From Streptomyces misionensis (GTDB lineage Bacteria; Actinomycetota; Actinomycetes; Streptomycetales; Streptomycetaceae), in assembly GCF_900104815.1 (NCBI RefSeq), contig NZ_FNTD01000004.1, positions 4,418,501-4,482,500 on the forward strand: a stretch of DNA of 64,000 nucleotides, written 5' to 3'. Of this stretch, positions 48,693 to 57,562 are shown piece by piece. A model generated the notes under the pieces. The model was not told where the DNA came from and ran no database searches. It was given only the letters and a program-made list of their open reading frames with translations. The translations under genes and the position numbers were made by a program. Within the stretch, counting starts at the first letter, position 1. Each line of letters starts with the position of its first letter.

Positions 48693-50264
48693 ATGGCGGA
48701 CACGGTGGAGAGCGCCCCGGCGGGGCGGAAACAGCGGAGCGTGCGCGTCGTACTGCTCGCGCTCATGATCGCGATGATGCTCGCGATGCTCGACAACATG
48801 ATCGTCGGCACGGCGATGCCCACGATCGTCGGTGAACTCGGCGGCCTGGAACACCTCTCGTGGGTGGTGACCGGCTACACCCTGGCCACCGCGGCCTCTA
48901 CCCCGATCTGGGGCAAGCTCGGTGACATGTACGGGCGCAAGGGTGCCTTCCTCAGCTCGATCGTGATCTTCCTGATCGGCTCGGCGCTCAGCGGCATGGC
49001 CCAGAACATGGGCGAGCTGATCGGCTTCCGTGCCGTGCAGGGACTCGGCGCCGGCGGTCTGATGGTCGGCGTCATGGCGATCATCGGCGACCTGGTGCCG
49101 CCGCGGGAGCGGGGCAAGTACCAGGGCATGATGGCCGGCGTCATGGCGCTGGCGATGATCGGCGGCCCGCTGGTCGGCGGCACCATCACCGACAACTGGG
49201 GCTGGCGCTGGTCCTTCTACATCAACCTGCCGCTCGGCGCGGTCGCCCTCGTGCTGGTCACCGCCGTGCTGCACCTGCCGAAGAAGCGGTCCCAGGCGGG
49301 CATCGACTACCTCGGTGTCGTCCTGCTGACCGTCGGCATCACCTCGATCGTGCTGGTCACCACCTGGGGCGGCAGCGAGTACGCCTGGAGCTCCCCGCGC
49401 ATCCTGGAGCTGATCGCGCTCGGCGTGGTCGCGCTGATCGGCTTCGTGTTCTGGCAGACGAAGGCCGCCGAGCCGGTGCTGCCGCTGCACATCTTCCGCA
49501 GCCGCAACTTCACCCTGATGTCCGTCATCGGCTTCATCACCGGCTTCGTGATGTTCGGCGCCACGCTGTTCCTGCCGCTGTACCAGCAGGCGGTGCAGGG
49601 CGCGTCCGCGACCAACTCCGGTCTGCTGCTGCTGCCGATGCTCGGCGCGATGATGGTGACGTCGATGGTCGCCGGACGCGTCACCACCAACAGCGGCCGC
49701 TACAAGATCTTCCCGATCGCCGGCGGTGTGCTGATGATCGCCGGTCTGTACCTGATGTCGCTGATGGACACCGGCACCACCCGCCTCACCTCCGGCCTCT
49801 ACATGGCCGTGCTCGGCCTCGGCATGGGCTGCCTGATGCAGATCACCATGCTGGTGGCGCAGAACAGCGTCGAGATGAAGGACATGGGCGTGGCCTCGTC
49901 GTCCACGACGCTCTTCCGGACGCTCGGCTCCTCGTTCGGTGTCGCCGTGATGGGCGCGCTGTTCAACAACCGGGTCAAGGACGTCATGGCCGAGCGGGCC
50001 GGTGCGCTGGGCAAGAACATCACCGAGCAGTCCGCCCAGCTCGACGCGAAGAGCCTGAAGAAGCTGCCGCCGCTGGCCCGCGAGGCGTACCAGCACGCGG
50101 TCTCCGCGGGCACCCACTCCGCGTTCCTGCTGGGTGCCGTGATCGCCGTCCTGGTCCTGCTGGCGGCCTTCTTCGTCAAGGAGGTCCCCCTGCGGGGCGG
50201 CCCCCAGGCCCCGAAGTCCGACGAGCCGGAAGCGGCGGTGCCCCCGCTGGCCGAGGCGGTCTGA
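48693..50264 (+). CDS. DHA2-family MFS drug-efflux transporter
   Basis: A 523-aa, 14-helix proton-coupled exporter of the EmrB/QacA type. Motifs: LDNMIVGTAMPTIVGELGG in helix 1, GKLGDMYGRKGAF (motif A) after helix 2, RAVQGLGAGGLMVG (motif B) and GPLVGGTITDNWGWRWSFYINLP (motif C, typical of antiporters). ATG 48693 follows GGAAGAAGAAAG. Regulated by the divergent TetR gene; the drug is unknown. A terminator follows. Confidence 0.93.
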   Translation: MADTVESAPAGRKQRSVRVVLLALMIAMMLAMLDNMIVGTAMPTIVGELGGLEHLSWVVTGYTLATAASTPIWGKLGDMYGRKGAFLSSIVIFLIGSALSGMAQNMGELIGFRAVQGLGAGGLMVGVMAIIGDLVPPRERGKYQGMMAGVMALAMIGGPLVGGTITDNWGWRWSFYINLPLGAVALVLVTAVLHLPKKRSQAGIDYLGVVLLTVGITSIVLVTTWGGSEYAWSSPRILELIALGVVALIGFVFWQTKAAEPVLPLHIFRSRNFTLMSVIGFITGFVMFGATLFLPLYQQAVQGASATNSGLLLLPMLGAMMVTSMVAGRVTTNSGRYKIFPIAGGVLMIAGLYLMSLMDTGTTRLTSGLYMAVLGLGMGCLMQITMLVAQNSVEMKDMGVASSSTTLFRTLGSSFGVAVMGALFNNRVKDVMAERAGALGKNITEQSAQLDAKSLKKLPPLAREAYQHAVSAGTHSAFLLGAVIAVLVLLAAFFVKEVPLRGGPQAPKSDEPEAAVPPLAEAV

Positions 50265-50281
50265 CCTCGCCGTCCGCGCAC

Positions 50282-50319
50282 CGAAGGCCCCCGGCGGGTG
50301 TCCGCCCCGGGGGCCTTCG
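50282..50319 (+). terminator. intrinsic terminator after the MFS gene
   Basis: A perfect 13-base stem (CGAAGGCCCCCGG / CCGGGGGCCTTCG) with a 12-base loop, 18 bases after the stop. Confidence 0.82.
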
Positions 50320-50459
50320 CCGTTGAGTGAGTCGGGCGAACGCCTGGGCAGGCTGTACGCGTGGGAACTCGCTGCGCTCGTGAAACTGGTCGGGGCCCTG
50401 CCGGACAGGGCTGAGGAACGAGCCGGGCCCGGCGGGGGTGGTCCGCCCCCGCTCCCTCG

Positions 50460-51221
50460 TCAGCGCTTCGTCGACAGGCTCGCGCCGCCGGACGCCTCCA
50501 GGACGATGCCGGTCACGAAGCCGTTCGCGGCGAGCATGTGCAGGGCGCGGGCGATGTCCTCGGGGTGGCCGACCCGGCCCACCGGGGTGGCGGCGGCGAT
50601 GTCCTCGAACATGGCCTGGCGCTGCTCGGCCGGCTTGTCGTCCCACCAGGGGGTGTCGACGATGCCCGGGGCGACCGCGTTGATCCGCAGCGGGGCCAGC
50701 TCGACGGCGAGCGGCGGGATCAGCGCCTCCAGGGCGCCGTTGATCGCGGCGAGGCCGGCGGTGCCCGGGATGGCGGCGCGGGCGGACGCGGCGGTCACCA
50801 GGGTGACCGAGCCGTCCCGCCGCAGCGCGGGCAGCGCGGCCTGGAGCACCTGGACCTGCGGCCAGAACTTGCCGTCGAAACCGGCCGCCAGGTCCGCGAG
50901 GTCCAGCTCGGCGAAGGGGCCGGCGCCCTTGCCGCCGCTGAGGGCGACGATCAGGTGGTCGACGGTGCCGGACCCGGCGAAGAAGGCGTCCAGCGCGGCC
51001 CGGTCCGAGGCGTCGAGCCGGTGGCCCGAGACCTTCCCGCCCCGGCCGGCGAGCCGCGCCACCGCGGCGTCGAGCCGGTCCTGGCCGCGGCCGGTGATGA
51101 TCACCTCCGCGCCGTCCGCCGCGCAGAACGCGGCGGTCGCCTCGCCGATGCCCGAGCTGCCGCCCATGACGACGACACGCTGTCCGGCGAGGGGGTGCGC
51201 AAGGGTGTGCGGAGTGCTCAT
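50460..51221 (-). CDS. SDR-fold oxidoreductase-like protein lacking the canonical Tyr/Lys
   Basis: A 253-aa short-chain dehydrogenase fold. The cofactor motif VVVMGGSSGIGEATAAFCAADGA and the C-terminal VTGIVLEASGGASLS are normal. At the active site, where most SDRs have YxxxK (YAASK), this protein reads LAAIN, so Tyr becomes Leu and Lys becomes Asn. The Ser strand (VTAASARA) is kept. It may be a divergent SDR subfamily with altered chemistry or a non-catalytic binding protein. ATG 51221 is used. It is divergent from a TetR gene across a duplicated operator, so it is probably that regulator's target. Confidence 0.85.
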   Translation of the reverse strand: MSTPHTLAHPLAGQRVVVMGGSSGIGEATAAFCAADGAEVIITGRGQDRLDAAVARLAGRGGKVSGHRLDASDRAALDAFFAGSGTVDHLIVALSGGKGAGPFAELDLADLAAGFDGKFWPQVQVLQAALPALRRDGSVTLVTAASARAAIPGTAGLAAINGALEALIPPLAVELAPLRINAVAPGIVDTPWWDDKPAEQRQAMFEDIAAATPVGRVGHPEDIARALHMLAANGFVTGIVLEASGGASLSTKR

Positions 51222-51260
51222 GAGTGGCTTCTCTCCCGAGGCGTCACCGGGTTCCGGCCT

Positions 51261-51316
51261 GTTGCCGAGAACGTCGGTCTCGCCAAGCGTTGCCGAGACC
51301 GTTAGTCTCGTCAAGG
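51261..51316. promoter_or_regulatory. tandem 28-base repeat, probable double TetR operator
   Basis: Two adjacent 28-base copies (51261-51288 and 51289-51316) match at 23 positions. Each holds a 17-base dyad CGAGA-N7-TCTCG (51266-51282, 51294-51310). The copies lie between the SDR and TetR genes, so a pair of repressor dimers could bind side by side. Confidence 0.7.
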
Positions 51317-51338
51317 GGGTTTCGAGAGGGAGTGGCAC

Positions 51339-51959
51339 GTGCACGACACCAGGGAACCGCGCCCGCACACCGGGCGGCGCCGCAACGAAGCCGCCCGCCG
51401 GGCGATCCTCGACGCCGCCCTCGGCCTGCTCGCCGACGCGGACGGCGCCCCCGTCACCGTGGAGACCATCGCGCGCGCCGCGGGCGTCGGCAGACAGACC
51501 CTGTACCGCTGGTGGCCGTCCAAGGGCGCCGTCCTGCTGGACGCGCTGCTGGACCGGGCCGCCCAGGACGTACCCGCGCCGGACACCGGCAGCCTCCGGG
51601 ACGACCTGCGGGCCCTGGTGACCGCGACCTTCGACGCGGCGCAGCGGCCCCCCTCCGGCCCGGCCCTGCGCACGCTGGTCCGCGAGGCTGCCGGGGACCC
51701 GCGGCTGGCCGAGCTGCTGCGGACGTTCACCGAGTCGCGCCGGGCCGCGGTGCGCGCGGTCCTGGAGCGGGGCCGCGAACGCGGTGAACTCCCGGCGGGC
51801 CAGGACGTCGACCTGCTGGTCGACCAGTTCTACGGCCTGTTCTGGTACCGCTTCCTGCTCGGCCACGCCCCCCTGGACCGGCCCACCGCCCTGCGGCTCA
51901 CCGATGCGCTGCTCGGCCAGGCCGTTGCCGGGAGGGCCTCCCTTCCCGGGAGGACCTAG
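51339..51959 (+). CDS. TetR/AcrR family regulator
   Basis: A 206-aa repressor with N-terminal HTH RRAILDAALGLLADADGAPVTVETIARAAGVGRQTLYRWWPSKGAV and a C-terminal ligand domain of the TetR_C type (LLVDQFYGLFWYRFLLGHAPL). GTG 51339 follows AGAGGGAG. It probably controls itself and the divergent SDR gene through the duplicated dyad. It converges with cseC, 24 bases away. Confidence 0.9.
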   Translation: MHDTREPRPHTGRRRNEAARRAILDAALGLLADADGAPVTVETIARAAGVGRQTLYRWWPSKGAVLLDALLDRAAQDVPAPDTGSLRDDLRALVTATFDAAQRPPSGPALRTLVREAAGDPRLAELLRTFTESRRAAVRAVLERGRERGELPAGQDVDLLVDQFYGLFWYRFLLGHAPLDRPTALRLTDALLGQAVAGRASLPGRT

Positions 51960-51983
51960 GGTCCGATCCAGACGGAAGACCGT

Positions 51984-53342
51984 TCAGCCGGTGCTCCCCG
52001 ACAGCGGCAGCATCGGATAGCTGCCCGTGTTGGTGGGCGCGTGCTCGGGGAGCCAGAGGACCGCCACCGCGCCCTCGGCGGGCAGGTGGGCGGGGGTGCC
52101 GACCGGGCGGATGTTGCGGAAGGTGAGGCGGGCGCCGAGGACCCGCGCCTGGCCGGCCGCGATGGTCAGGCCCAGGCCGTGCCCCTTGCCCGCGCGGTCC
52201 TTGCTGCCGGTGCGGAACCGGCTCGGACCCTCGGCCAGCAGTTCCTCGGGGAAGCCGGGGCCGTGGTCGCGGACCCGGATCACCCGGCCCTCGACGCTCA
52301 CCTCGATCGGTGGCCGGCCGTGCCGCGCGGCGTTGGCGAGCAGGTTGAACAGCACCCGCTCCAGGCGCCGCGGGTCGGTCGTCACCTCGGACTCGTGGAC
52401 GACCCGCACGACGATCTCCGGGTCCTTGGCGGCCACCCGCCGGGCCACGAACTCGCCGAGCAGGATGTCCTGCAGCTCGGCCCGCTCCGAGGCGCTGTCC
52501 AGGCGGGCCACCTCCAGCACGTCCTCGACCAGCGTGCGCATCGCCTTGGCCCGGTCCAGCACCAGCTCGGTGGGTCGGCCCGGCGGCAGCAGCTCGGCGG
52601 CCGTCAGCAGCCCCGTCACCGGGGTGCGCAGCTCGTGCGCGATGTCCGCGGTGACCCGCCGCTCGGCCTCCAGCCGCTGCCGCAGCGCGTCCGCCATGGC
52701 GTCCACGGCCCGCGCGAGATCGTCGGTCTCGTCCCGTACGACACCGCCGATCGCCTCCCGCACCCGTACGTCGGTCTCGCCCCGGGCGACCTCGTTCGCC
52801 GCGGCCGCCGCCTTGCGCAGCCGCCCGGACAGCTGCCCGCCGATCAGCACACCGAGCGCGCTGCCGCCGAGGACGACCGCGATGGAGCCGATGACCAGGG
52901 CCTGGTCCAGGTCGTTCATCACGCCAAGGGACCGGTCGGGGAAGTGGCTGTGCCAGGAGAGCACATGCCCGTCCTTGGCGGGTACGGCGGCCCAGATGTC
53001 CGGCGGCTTCGAGCCGTGGTCGGAGACGTCGCTGGCCCGCCGCCCGGCCGCGACCTTCTGCCGCAGCGCGCGCGGCAGCGCCGGGTCGTCGATCTTGATG
53101 TCGGGGAAGTTGGTCCGCCCGTACAGCTCGTAGTTGCGCTGGGCCAGCAGGACCCGGTCGTTGGCCAGGTCGCGCGCGTTGTCCAGCATGGAGACCCGGG
53201 CCGCGTTGTGCACGACCAGGCTCAGCGCGACCGCCACGAGCCCGGCCACCAGCGCGATCGCCGCGCTCAGCTTCCATCTGATCCCGGTGTGCAGGCCCAC
53301 GCGCTCCATGCGCCGGACCGGGTGGCGAAGAAACCCCCGCAT
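51984..53342 (-). CDS. cseC: cell-envelope stress sensor histidine kinase CseC
   Basis: A 452-aa sensor kinase. Two membrane segments (about 26-48 and 147-168) bound a 95-residue extracytoplasmic sensor; a HAMP linker, HisKA with H236 (TADIAHELRTPVTG) and HATPase_c (VLFNLLANAARHG, VRDHGPGFPEE, KGHGLGLTIAAGQARVLG) follow. By synteny with sigE-cseA-cseB it is CseC, which in S. coelicolor responds to cell-wall damage and phosphorylates CseB. The ATG start at 53342 lies 13 bases after cseB. Confidence 0.93.
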   Translation of the reverse strand: MRGFLRHPVRRMERVGLHTGIRWKLSAAIALVAGLVAVALSLVVHNAARVSMLDNARDLANDRVLLAQRNYELYGRTNFPDIKIDDPALPRALRQKVAAGRRASDVSDHGSKPPDIWAAVPAKDGHVLSWHSHFPDRSLGVMNDLDQALVIGSIAVVLGGSALGVLIGGQLSGRLRKAAAAANEVARGETDVRVREAIGGVVRDETDDLARAVDAMADALRQRLEAERRVTADIAHELRTPVTGLLTAAELLPPGRPTELVLDRAKAMRTLVEDVLEVARLDSASERAELQDILLGEFVARRVAAKDPEIVVRVVHESEVTTDPRRLERVLFNLLANAARHGRPPIEVSVEGRVIRVRDHGPGFPEELLAEGPSRFRTGSKDRAGKGHGLGLTIAAGQARVLGARLTFRNIRPVGTPAHLPAEGAVAVLWLPEHAPTNTGSYPMLPLSGSTG

Positions 53343-53355
53343 GCCGCAGCTCCGT

Positions 53356-54063
53356 TCAGGCCTTCAGTTTGTAGCCGAAGCCACGGACGGTCTCGATGCG
53401 GTCCTGGCCGATCTTCTGCCGCAGCCGCTGCACATGCACGTCGACCACCCGGGTGTCGCCGCCCCAGCCGTAGTCCCACACCCGCTCCAGGAGCTTGTCG
53501 CGGGAGAGGACCGAGCCCGGCGCGGAGGAGAACTCCAGCAGCAGCCGCATCTCGGTGGGGGTGAGCGCCACCGGCTCACCGGCCCGGCGCACCTCCATGC
53601 CGTCGGTGTCGATCCGCAGATCACCGAAGGTCAGGGTGGAGCCGTCCTGCACCGCGGAACCGGTCTCCTCCGGGTGGTGGGAGCCGCCCGCGTGCCCGAA
53701 GCGGCGCAGCACCGCCCGGATCCGGGCGACCAGCACGGCACCGTCGAACGGCTTGGTCACGTAGTCGTCCGCACCCGCCTCCAGGCCGAGGACGACGTCG
53801 ATGGAGTCGGCGCGCGCCGACAGCATGATCACCGGCACGGTCGACTCGTCCCGGATCCGCCGGCACAGACTGACGCCGTCCAGCCCCGGGACCATGACGT
53901 CGAGCAGGGCGATGTCGGGGCGGTTCGCCCGGAACGCCGCCAGGCCCGACAGGCCGTCGGGCATGGCCGTGACCGCGAAGCCGTCCCGCTCCAGCGCGAG
54001 CTGGGTGGCCTCGCGGATGACGTCGTCGTCCTCGACGAACAGAACGTGGGTCTGGTCTGCCAT
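53356..54063 (-). CDS. cseB: response regulator CseB
   Basis: A 235-aa OmpR-type regulator. The receiver has LFVEDDDVIREAT, D55 in ALLDVMVPGLDGV and KPFDGAVLVARI; the winged helix has LTPTEMRLLLEF, LLERVWDYGWGGDTRVVDVHVQRLRQKI and VRGFGYKLKA. When phosphorylated by CseC it activates the sigE promoter (known in S. coelicolor). It lies between cseA and cseC. Confidence 0.95.
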   Translation of the reverse strand: MADQTHVLFVEDDDVIREATQLALERDGFAVTAMPDGLSGLAAFRANRPDIALLDVMVPGLDGVSLCRRIRDESTVPVIMLSARADSIDVVLGLEAGADDYVTKPFDGAVLVARIRAVLRRFGHAGGSHHPEETGSAVQDGSTLTFGDLRIDTDGMEVRRAGEPVALTPTEMRLLLEFSSAPGSVLSRDKLLERVWDYGWGGDTRVVDVHVQRLRQKIGQDRIETVRGFGYKLKA

Positions 54064-54118
54064 CCCGGGTGCTCTCTGTCCTCGTAACGGTGCTGGTCGT
54101 GATGTGGGGCGCGCCCGG

Positions 54119-54778
54119 TCAGTTGTCCGGCACGGGCGACGGAACCTCGCCGGCCGACTTGCTGTACTCGTTGCGCACGCTCTTGCCGGGCGCGAACCGT
54201 CCCGTCTTCCAGGTGTACGGCGTCACGATCTCACCGGACGGGCTGGAGATGGGATCGCCCTTCTCGTAATACTGCCTCGTCACCGAGAGCCGCCCCTGGT
54301 CGATCTCCGCGTAGACCGGGGACTCCTCGGTCCGGAAGACGTTCTTGAAGACGCCGGACTGCTCCCGGTACACGTACGAGCCGATCCCGACCGCGTCGGC
54401 GCAGGTCAGCACGTTGACCACCACGTCGTCCACCGAGTTGCCGGTCAGATCGCCGTACGAGACGTCCACCGGGTACTCGTCGCCGCTGCACGGCTTCAGC
54501 TCCCGCTTGACCGCGGCCGAGACGGCCGGGTCCTGCTTGAGCAGCCGTACGGCGTCCACCTTCCGGTACTTGTCCGGATCGGACGGCGACGGCGAGGGGG
54601 AGGCGACGGCCCCGGCCACCGCCGAGGCGTGTGCCGGGCCCTCGTCCCGCGCCCCCATGCCGCCCGTGCCGCACGCCGCGGCGAAAAGGGCGAGGGCGGT
54701 GACCGAGGCCACCGCCGCGATCACCGCCAGCAAACTCCCGCGGGCCGGTTCCGGCCCGGGCCCGGTCAGGCCGCGCAA
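54119..54778 (-). CDS. cseA: lipoprotein CseA, negative regulator of the SigE system
   Basis: A 219-aa lipoprotein. The lipobox is LFAAAC with C36 after a hydrophobic signal; a Ser/Pro linker and a folded extracytoplasmic domain follow (KYRKVDAVRLLKQDPAV, YGDLTGNSVDDVVVNV). The start is TTG 54778, inside the end of sigE by 13 bases with GAGGAGCGGGAG just upstream, so it is translationally coupled to sigE. CseA in S. coelicolor damps the CseC signal. Confidence 0.9.
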   Translation of the reverse strand: MRGLTGPGPEPARGSLLAVIAAVASVTALALFAAACGTGGMGARDEGPAHASAVAGAVASPSPSPSDPDKYRKVDAVRLLKQDPAVSAAVKRELKPCSGDEYPVDVSYGDLTGNSVDDVVVNVLTCADAVGIGSYVYREQSGVFKNVFRTEESPVYAEIDQGRLSVTRQYYEKGDPISSPSGEIVTPYTWKTGRFAPGKSVRNEYSKSAGEVPSPVPDN

Positions 54779-55305
54779 CGCTCCCGCTCCTCACGCTCCA
54801 GCGCCCGTGCGTCCAGGTCGCGGGCCTCCAGCTCCTCACGGAGCCGGGCGAGCGCCCGGTGCAGTGTGCTCTTGACCGTACCGGCCGACATGCCGAGGGC
54901 CGCGGCCGTCTCCTCCGTGGACATCTGCTCCCAGTGTCGCAGCACCACGACGCTGCGCTGCTTGGGTGCGAGGACTTTCAGGACGTCCATCAGCAGGGCG
55001 CGGTCGGCGTGCTGCTCGGTGGAGTCGTCCACGCAGGCGTCCGGCAGCTGCTCGGTGGGGACCTCCTCCAGCTTGCGCGCCCGCCACCACTCGGTCCGCG
55101 TGTTGATCATGACCCGGCGCAGATAGGCGTCGGCGAGCCGCTTGTCGGCGATGCCGTCCCAGCGGCCGTACGTCCGTACCAGCGCGGTCTGCAGCAGGTC
55201 CTGGGCGTCGACGGGGTCCGGCACCAGTCGACGCGCACTGCGCAGCAGCGCGTCCTGCCGGGTGCGGACGTACTCCTCGAATTCGAGCACCTCGCCCTGG
55301 GCCAT
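54766..55305 (-). CDS. sigE: ECF RNA polymerase sigma factor SigE
   Basis: A 179-aa ECF sigma factor for cell-envelope homeostasis. Region 2 (FEEYVRTRQDALLRSARRLVPDPVDAQDLLQTALVRTYGRW) and region 4 (LAPKQRSVVVLRHWEQMSTEETAAALGMSAGTVKSTLHRAL) are intact. ATG 55305 has GGAGG nine bases upstream. It heads sigE-cseA-cseB-cseC. There is no anti-sigma gene, in line with the known control at the level of sigE transcription by CseB. The 287 bases before it must hold the CseB-dependent promoter, which I could not pinpoint. Confidence 0.96.
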   Translation of the reverse strand: MAQGEVLEFEEYVRTRQDALLRSARRLVPDPVDAQDLLQTALVRTYGRWDGIADKRLADAYLRRVMINTRTEWWRARKLEEVPTEQLPDACVDDSTEQHADRALLMDVLKVLAPKQRSVVVLRHWEQMSTEETAAALGMSAGTVKSTLHRALARLREELEARDLDARALEREERERCAA

Positions 55306-55592
55306 GTTCAACCGCCTCCGTTCCCCGTGTGCTCCGGCTCCCCGCCGAAGTCCCGCCGTCCTGCTGTCCGTCCCGGTGGTCCGCCGGGCACGAACAAGAA
55401 GGTAGGCAGTTGTTGTCACGAGGCTGTGCGCACCAGCCTGCGGCTAGCAATCGGCTATCCGTCGGTTGTGTAACGGACGTAGGAAGCGGGTAAAGAGGCG
55501 GGTTCTTATGTCCGGTTATGAGGCTTTTGTTGCAGGTTACTTGGCCGCGAGCCTCCGTAACAGAGGTGCCCCCGCTGTGATCTGGCTGGGCG

Positions 55593-56468
55593 TCAGGTCA
55601 GCGGCAGCCGGTACAGGCCGCCCGGCAGCGGCTCCACCAGACCGTCGGTGACGAGCCCGTCGAGCGCGCGGGCCCGCTGCACCGGCTCGTGCCACACCCG
55701 GTCCAGCACCGCCTGCGGCACCGGCGCGTGCGCCTCCCGCAGCACGGCCAGCAGCTTGCCGCGCACCTGCCGGTCGGTGCCGGCGTACGTCTGCCCCCGG
55801 CGCGGCGGCCCCTGGTGCTCCGGCTTGCCGGCCAGCCGCCAGGCGCACTGCGCGGCGATCGGACAGCGCGCGCAGCCCTCGTTCTTCGCCGTGCACACCA
55901 GCGCGCCCAGCTCCATGGAGGCGGCGGCCCAGCGCGCGGCCGTCGACTCCTCCTCGGGCAGCAGCTCGCGGGCGAGGCGCCGCTCGGCCGCCGTGGTCGC
56001 GTTCGGCGGGTACTGCACCCCCGTCACCGCCCGCGCCAGCACCCGTCGCACATTCGTGTCCAGCACGGGATGCCGCTGCCCGTACGCGAACGAGGCCACC
56101 GCGGCGGCCGTGTACTCGCCGATGCCGGGCAGCGCGAGCAGCTGCGCGTGCTCCGTCGGTACGTCCCCGCCGTGCCGCTCCGTTATGGCGACCGCGGCGC
56201 CGTGCAGCCGCAGCGCACGGCGCGGATAGCCGAGCCGGCCCCAGGCCCGCACCGCCTCGCCGGGAGCCTCCTTCGCCAGGTCGGCGGGGCGCGGCCAGCG
56301 GGCGAGCCACTGTTCGTAGACGGGCAGCACCCGGTTCACCGGGGTCTGCTGGAGCATGAACTCGCTGACCATCACCCCCCAGGCGCCCGCCTCCGGGCGG
56401 CGCCAGGGGAGGTCGCGGGCGTGGGTGTCGAACCAGGCGATCACGGGGGCGTGGAGCTTCTCAGTCAT
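55593..56468 (-). CDS. mutY: A/G-specific adenine glycosylase
   Basis: Removes adenine paired with 8-oxoguanine, preventing G-to-T changes. Signatures: LPWRRPEAGAWGVMVSEFMLQQTPV with catalytic Glu, the HhH motif LLALPGIGEYTAAAVASFA, VLDTNVRRVLAR with catalytic Asp, and the 4Fe-4S ligands in CTAKNEGCARCPIAAQC. The C-terminal part is short (291 aa in all) and lacks an obvious full NUDIX-like domain, as in other actinobacterial MutY. ATG 56468 is used. Confidence 0.95.
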   Translation of the reverse strand: MTEKLHAPVIAWFDTHARDLPWRRPEAGAWGVMVSEFMLQQTPVNRVLPVYEQWLARWPRPADLAKEAPGEAVRAWGRLGYPRRALRLHGAAVAITERHGGDVPTEHAQLLALPGIGEYTAAAVASFAYGQRHPVLDTNVRRVLARAVTGVQYPPNATTAAERRLARELLPEEESTAARWAAASMELGALVCTAKNEGCARCPIAAQCAWRLAGKPEHQGPPRRGQTYAGTDRQVRGKLLAVLREAHAPVPQAVLDRVWHEPVQRARALDGLVTDGLVEPLPGGLYRLPLT

Positions 56469-56647
56469 GGCCTTCCGATCCTGCCACGCCGCGCCGGGTG
56501 GCGCGGGTGACGGCGCGGTCACCGAGCGTGCCGGGAAGTGAAGAACCGTGCCTGCCGGGGCAGTTGCCGGGATGATGATCCGGAAAAGTTGCCGCGCGCA
56601 CGGCGGGTGGCGCAAGGCCGCGCGCCGATCTCTCGTAGAGTTTGGGC

Positions 56648-57472
56648 GTGGGATCTCTGCGCAATCCGGTCGGGCCGCTTCCCTCCTCCATCTACTGGCG
56701 TCGGAGGGCCATCCTGCTGTCGGTGGTCGCCGTGGTGGCGCTGCTGATCGCCTGGTTCGTCACCGCCGGGGGCGGGGGCGGCAAGAAGGGCACCAGCGCG
56801 TCCGGCGGCAAGAATCCCGCGAACACCATCACGCCCGGTCCGTCCGGGTCGGGCCCCGCCTACAGCCAACACCCCGGCGGGCGCGACGAGTCGGGGGGCT
56901 CGGACTCCGGTTCGGGGTCGGGTTCCGGTTCCGCTTCCGGTGACGGCGGGGGCTCGGGTTCCGCTTCCGGTTCCGACAACGGCGGTGCGGGCACGGGCGG
57001 TTCGGGTGCCGGCTCGGCCGCCGGCGGCGGGGTCGTCGCGGGCGACGCCCTCCCCGGCTCCTCCCCGCTGCCCGACTGCACGGCCGGGGCGGTGTCGCTG
57101 AGCCTGCGGAGTCTGCGCAACTCCTACTCGCCCGACCAGACGCCGACCTTCGAACTCACCGCGAAGAACGGCTCGTCCGCCGACTGCAAGGTCAACCTCG
57201 GTCCGAAGAACGCGGTGCTGACGATCACCCCCGCGGACACCGACGACGCGTTCTGGTCGTCCGCCGACTGCCCCAAGGGCGCGGGCAACCTGCCGTTCCG
57301 GGTGCCGGCCGGCAAGAGCATCACGTACACCGTGCAGTGGGACCGCCGCCCGAGCGCCGCCCACTGCGCGACGCCGTCCGGCGGCCCGGCGAAGGCGGGC
57401 ACGTACCTGCTGGAGGCCAAGACCCCGGGCTACGGGAAGCTGACGGCGTCGTTCGTGCTGTCGGCGGACTAG
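56648..57472 (+). CDS. membrane-anchored extracytoplasmic protein with Gly/Ser linker
   Basis: A 274-aa protein of unknown function. A short cytoplasmic start (VGSLRNPVGPLPSSIYWRRR) precedes one membrane segment (about residues 20-40), then a long Gly/Ser-rich linker (about 45-130) and a folded C-terminal domain of about 140 residues with four cysteines (LPDCTAGAVSL, SADCKVNLG, SSADCPKG, AAHCATPSG) that could form two disulfides; it looks like a beta-sandwich (VPAGKSITYTVQWDRR). GTG 56648 is chosen over TTG 56642. It is divergent from mutY. Confidence 0.8.
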   Translation: MGSLRNPVGPLPSSIYWRRRAILLSVVAVVALLIAWFVTAGGGGGKKGTSASGGKNPANTITPGPSGSGPAYSQHPGGRDESGGSDSGSGSGSGSASGDGGGSGSASGSDNGGAGTGGSGAGSAAGGGVVAGDALPGSSPLPDCTAGAVSLSLRSLRNSYSPDQTPTFELTAKNGSSADCKVNLGPKNAVLTITPADTDDAFWSSADCPKGAGNLPFRVPAGKSITYTVQWDRRPSAAHCATPSGGPAKAGTYLLEAKTPGYGKLTASFVLSAD

Positions 57473-57562
57473 GACTCGGCGGCCGGGCGGCCGCGTCGGG
57501 CTGGCCCGGCCGCGTCGGGGCCGTGGCGGGCGGGAACCGCGCCGCGCCCGCCGGTCACGGCA

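Noticed and set aside
55509..55651. Small plus-strand frame (MSGYEAFVAGYLAAS start) overlapping the 3' end of mutY
   Set aside because: No ribosome-binding site, and more than a third of it is antisense to mutY coding sequence. Kept only as a remote possibility.
57473..57562. Hairpin and GGCCGCGTCGGG direct repeats between the 56648 gene and disA
   Set aside because: The pairing needs a three-base internal insertion and there is no T-run. In sequence this GC-rich it may be chance.
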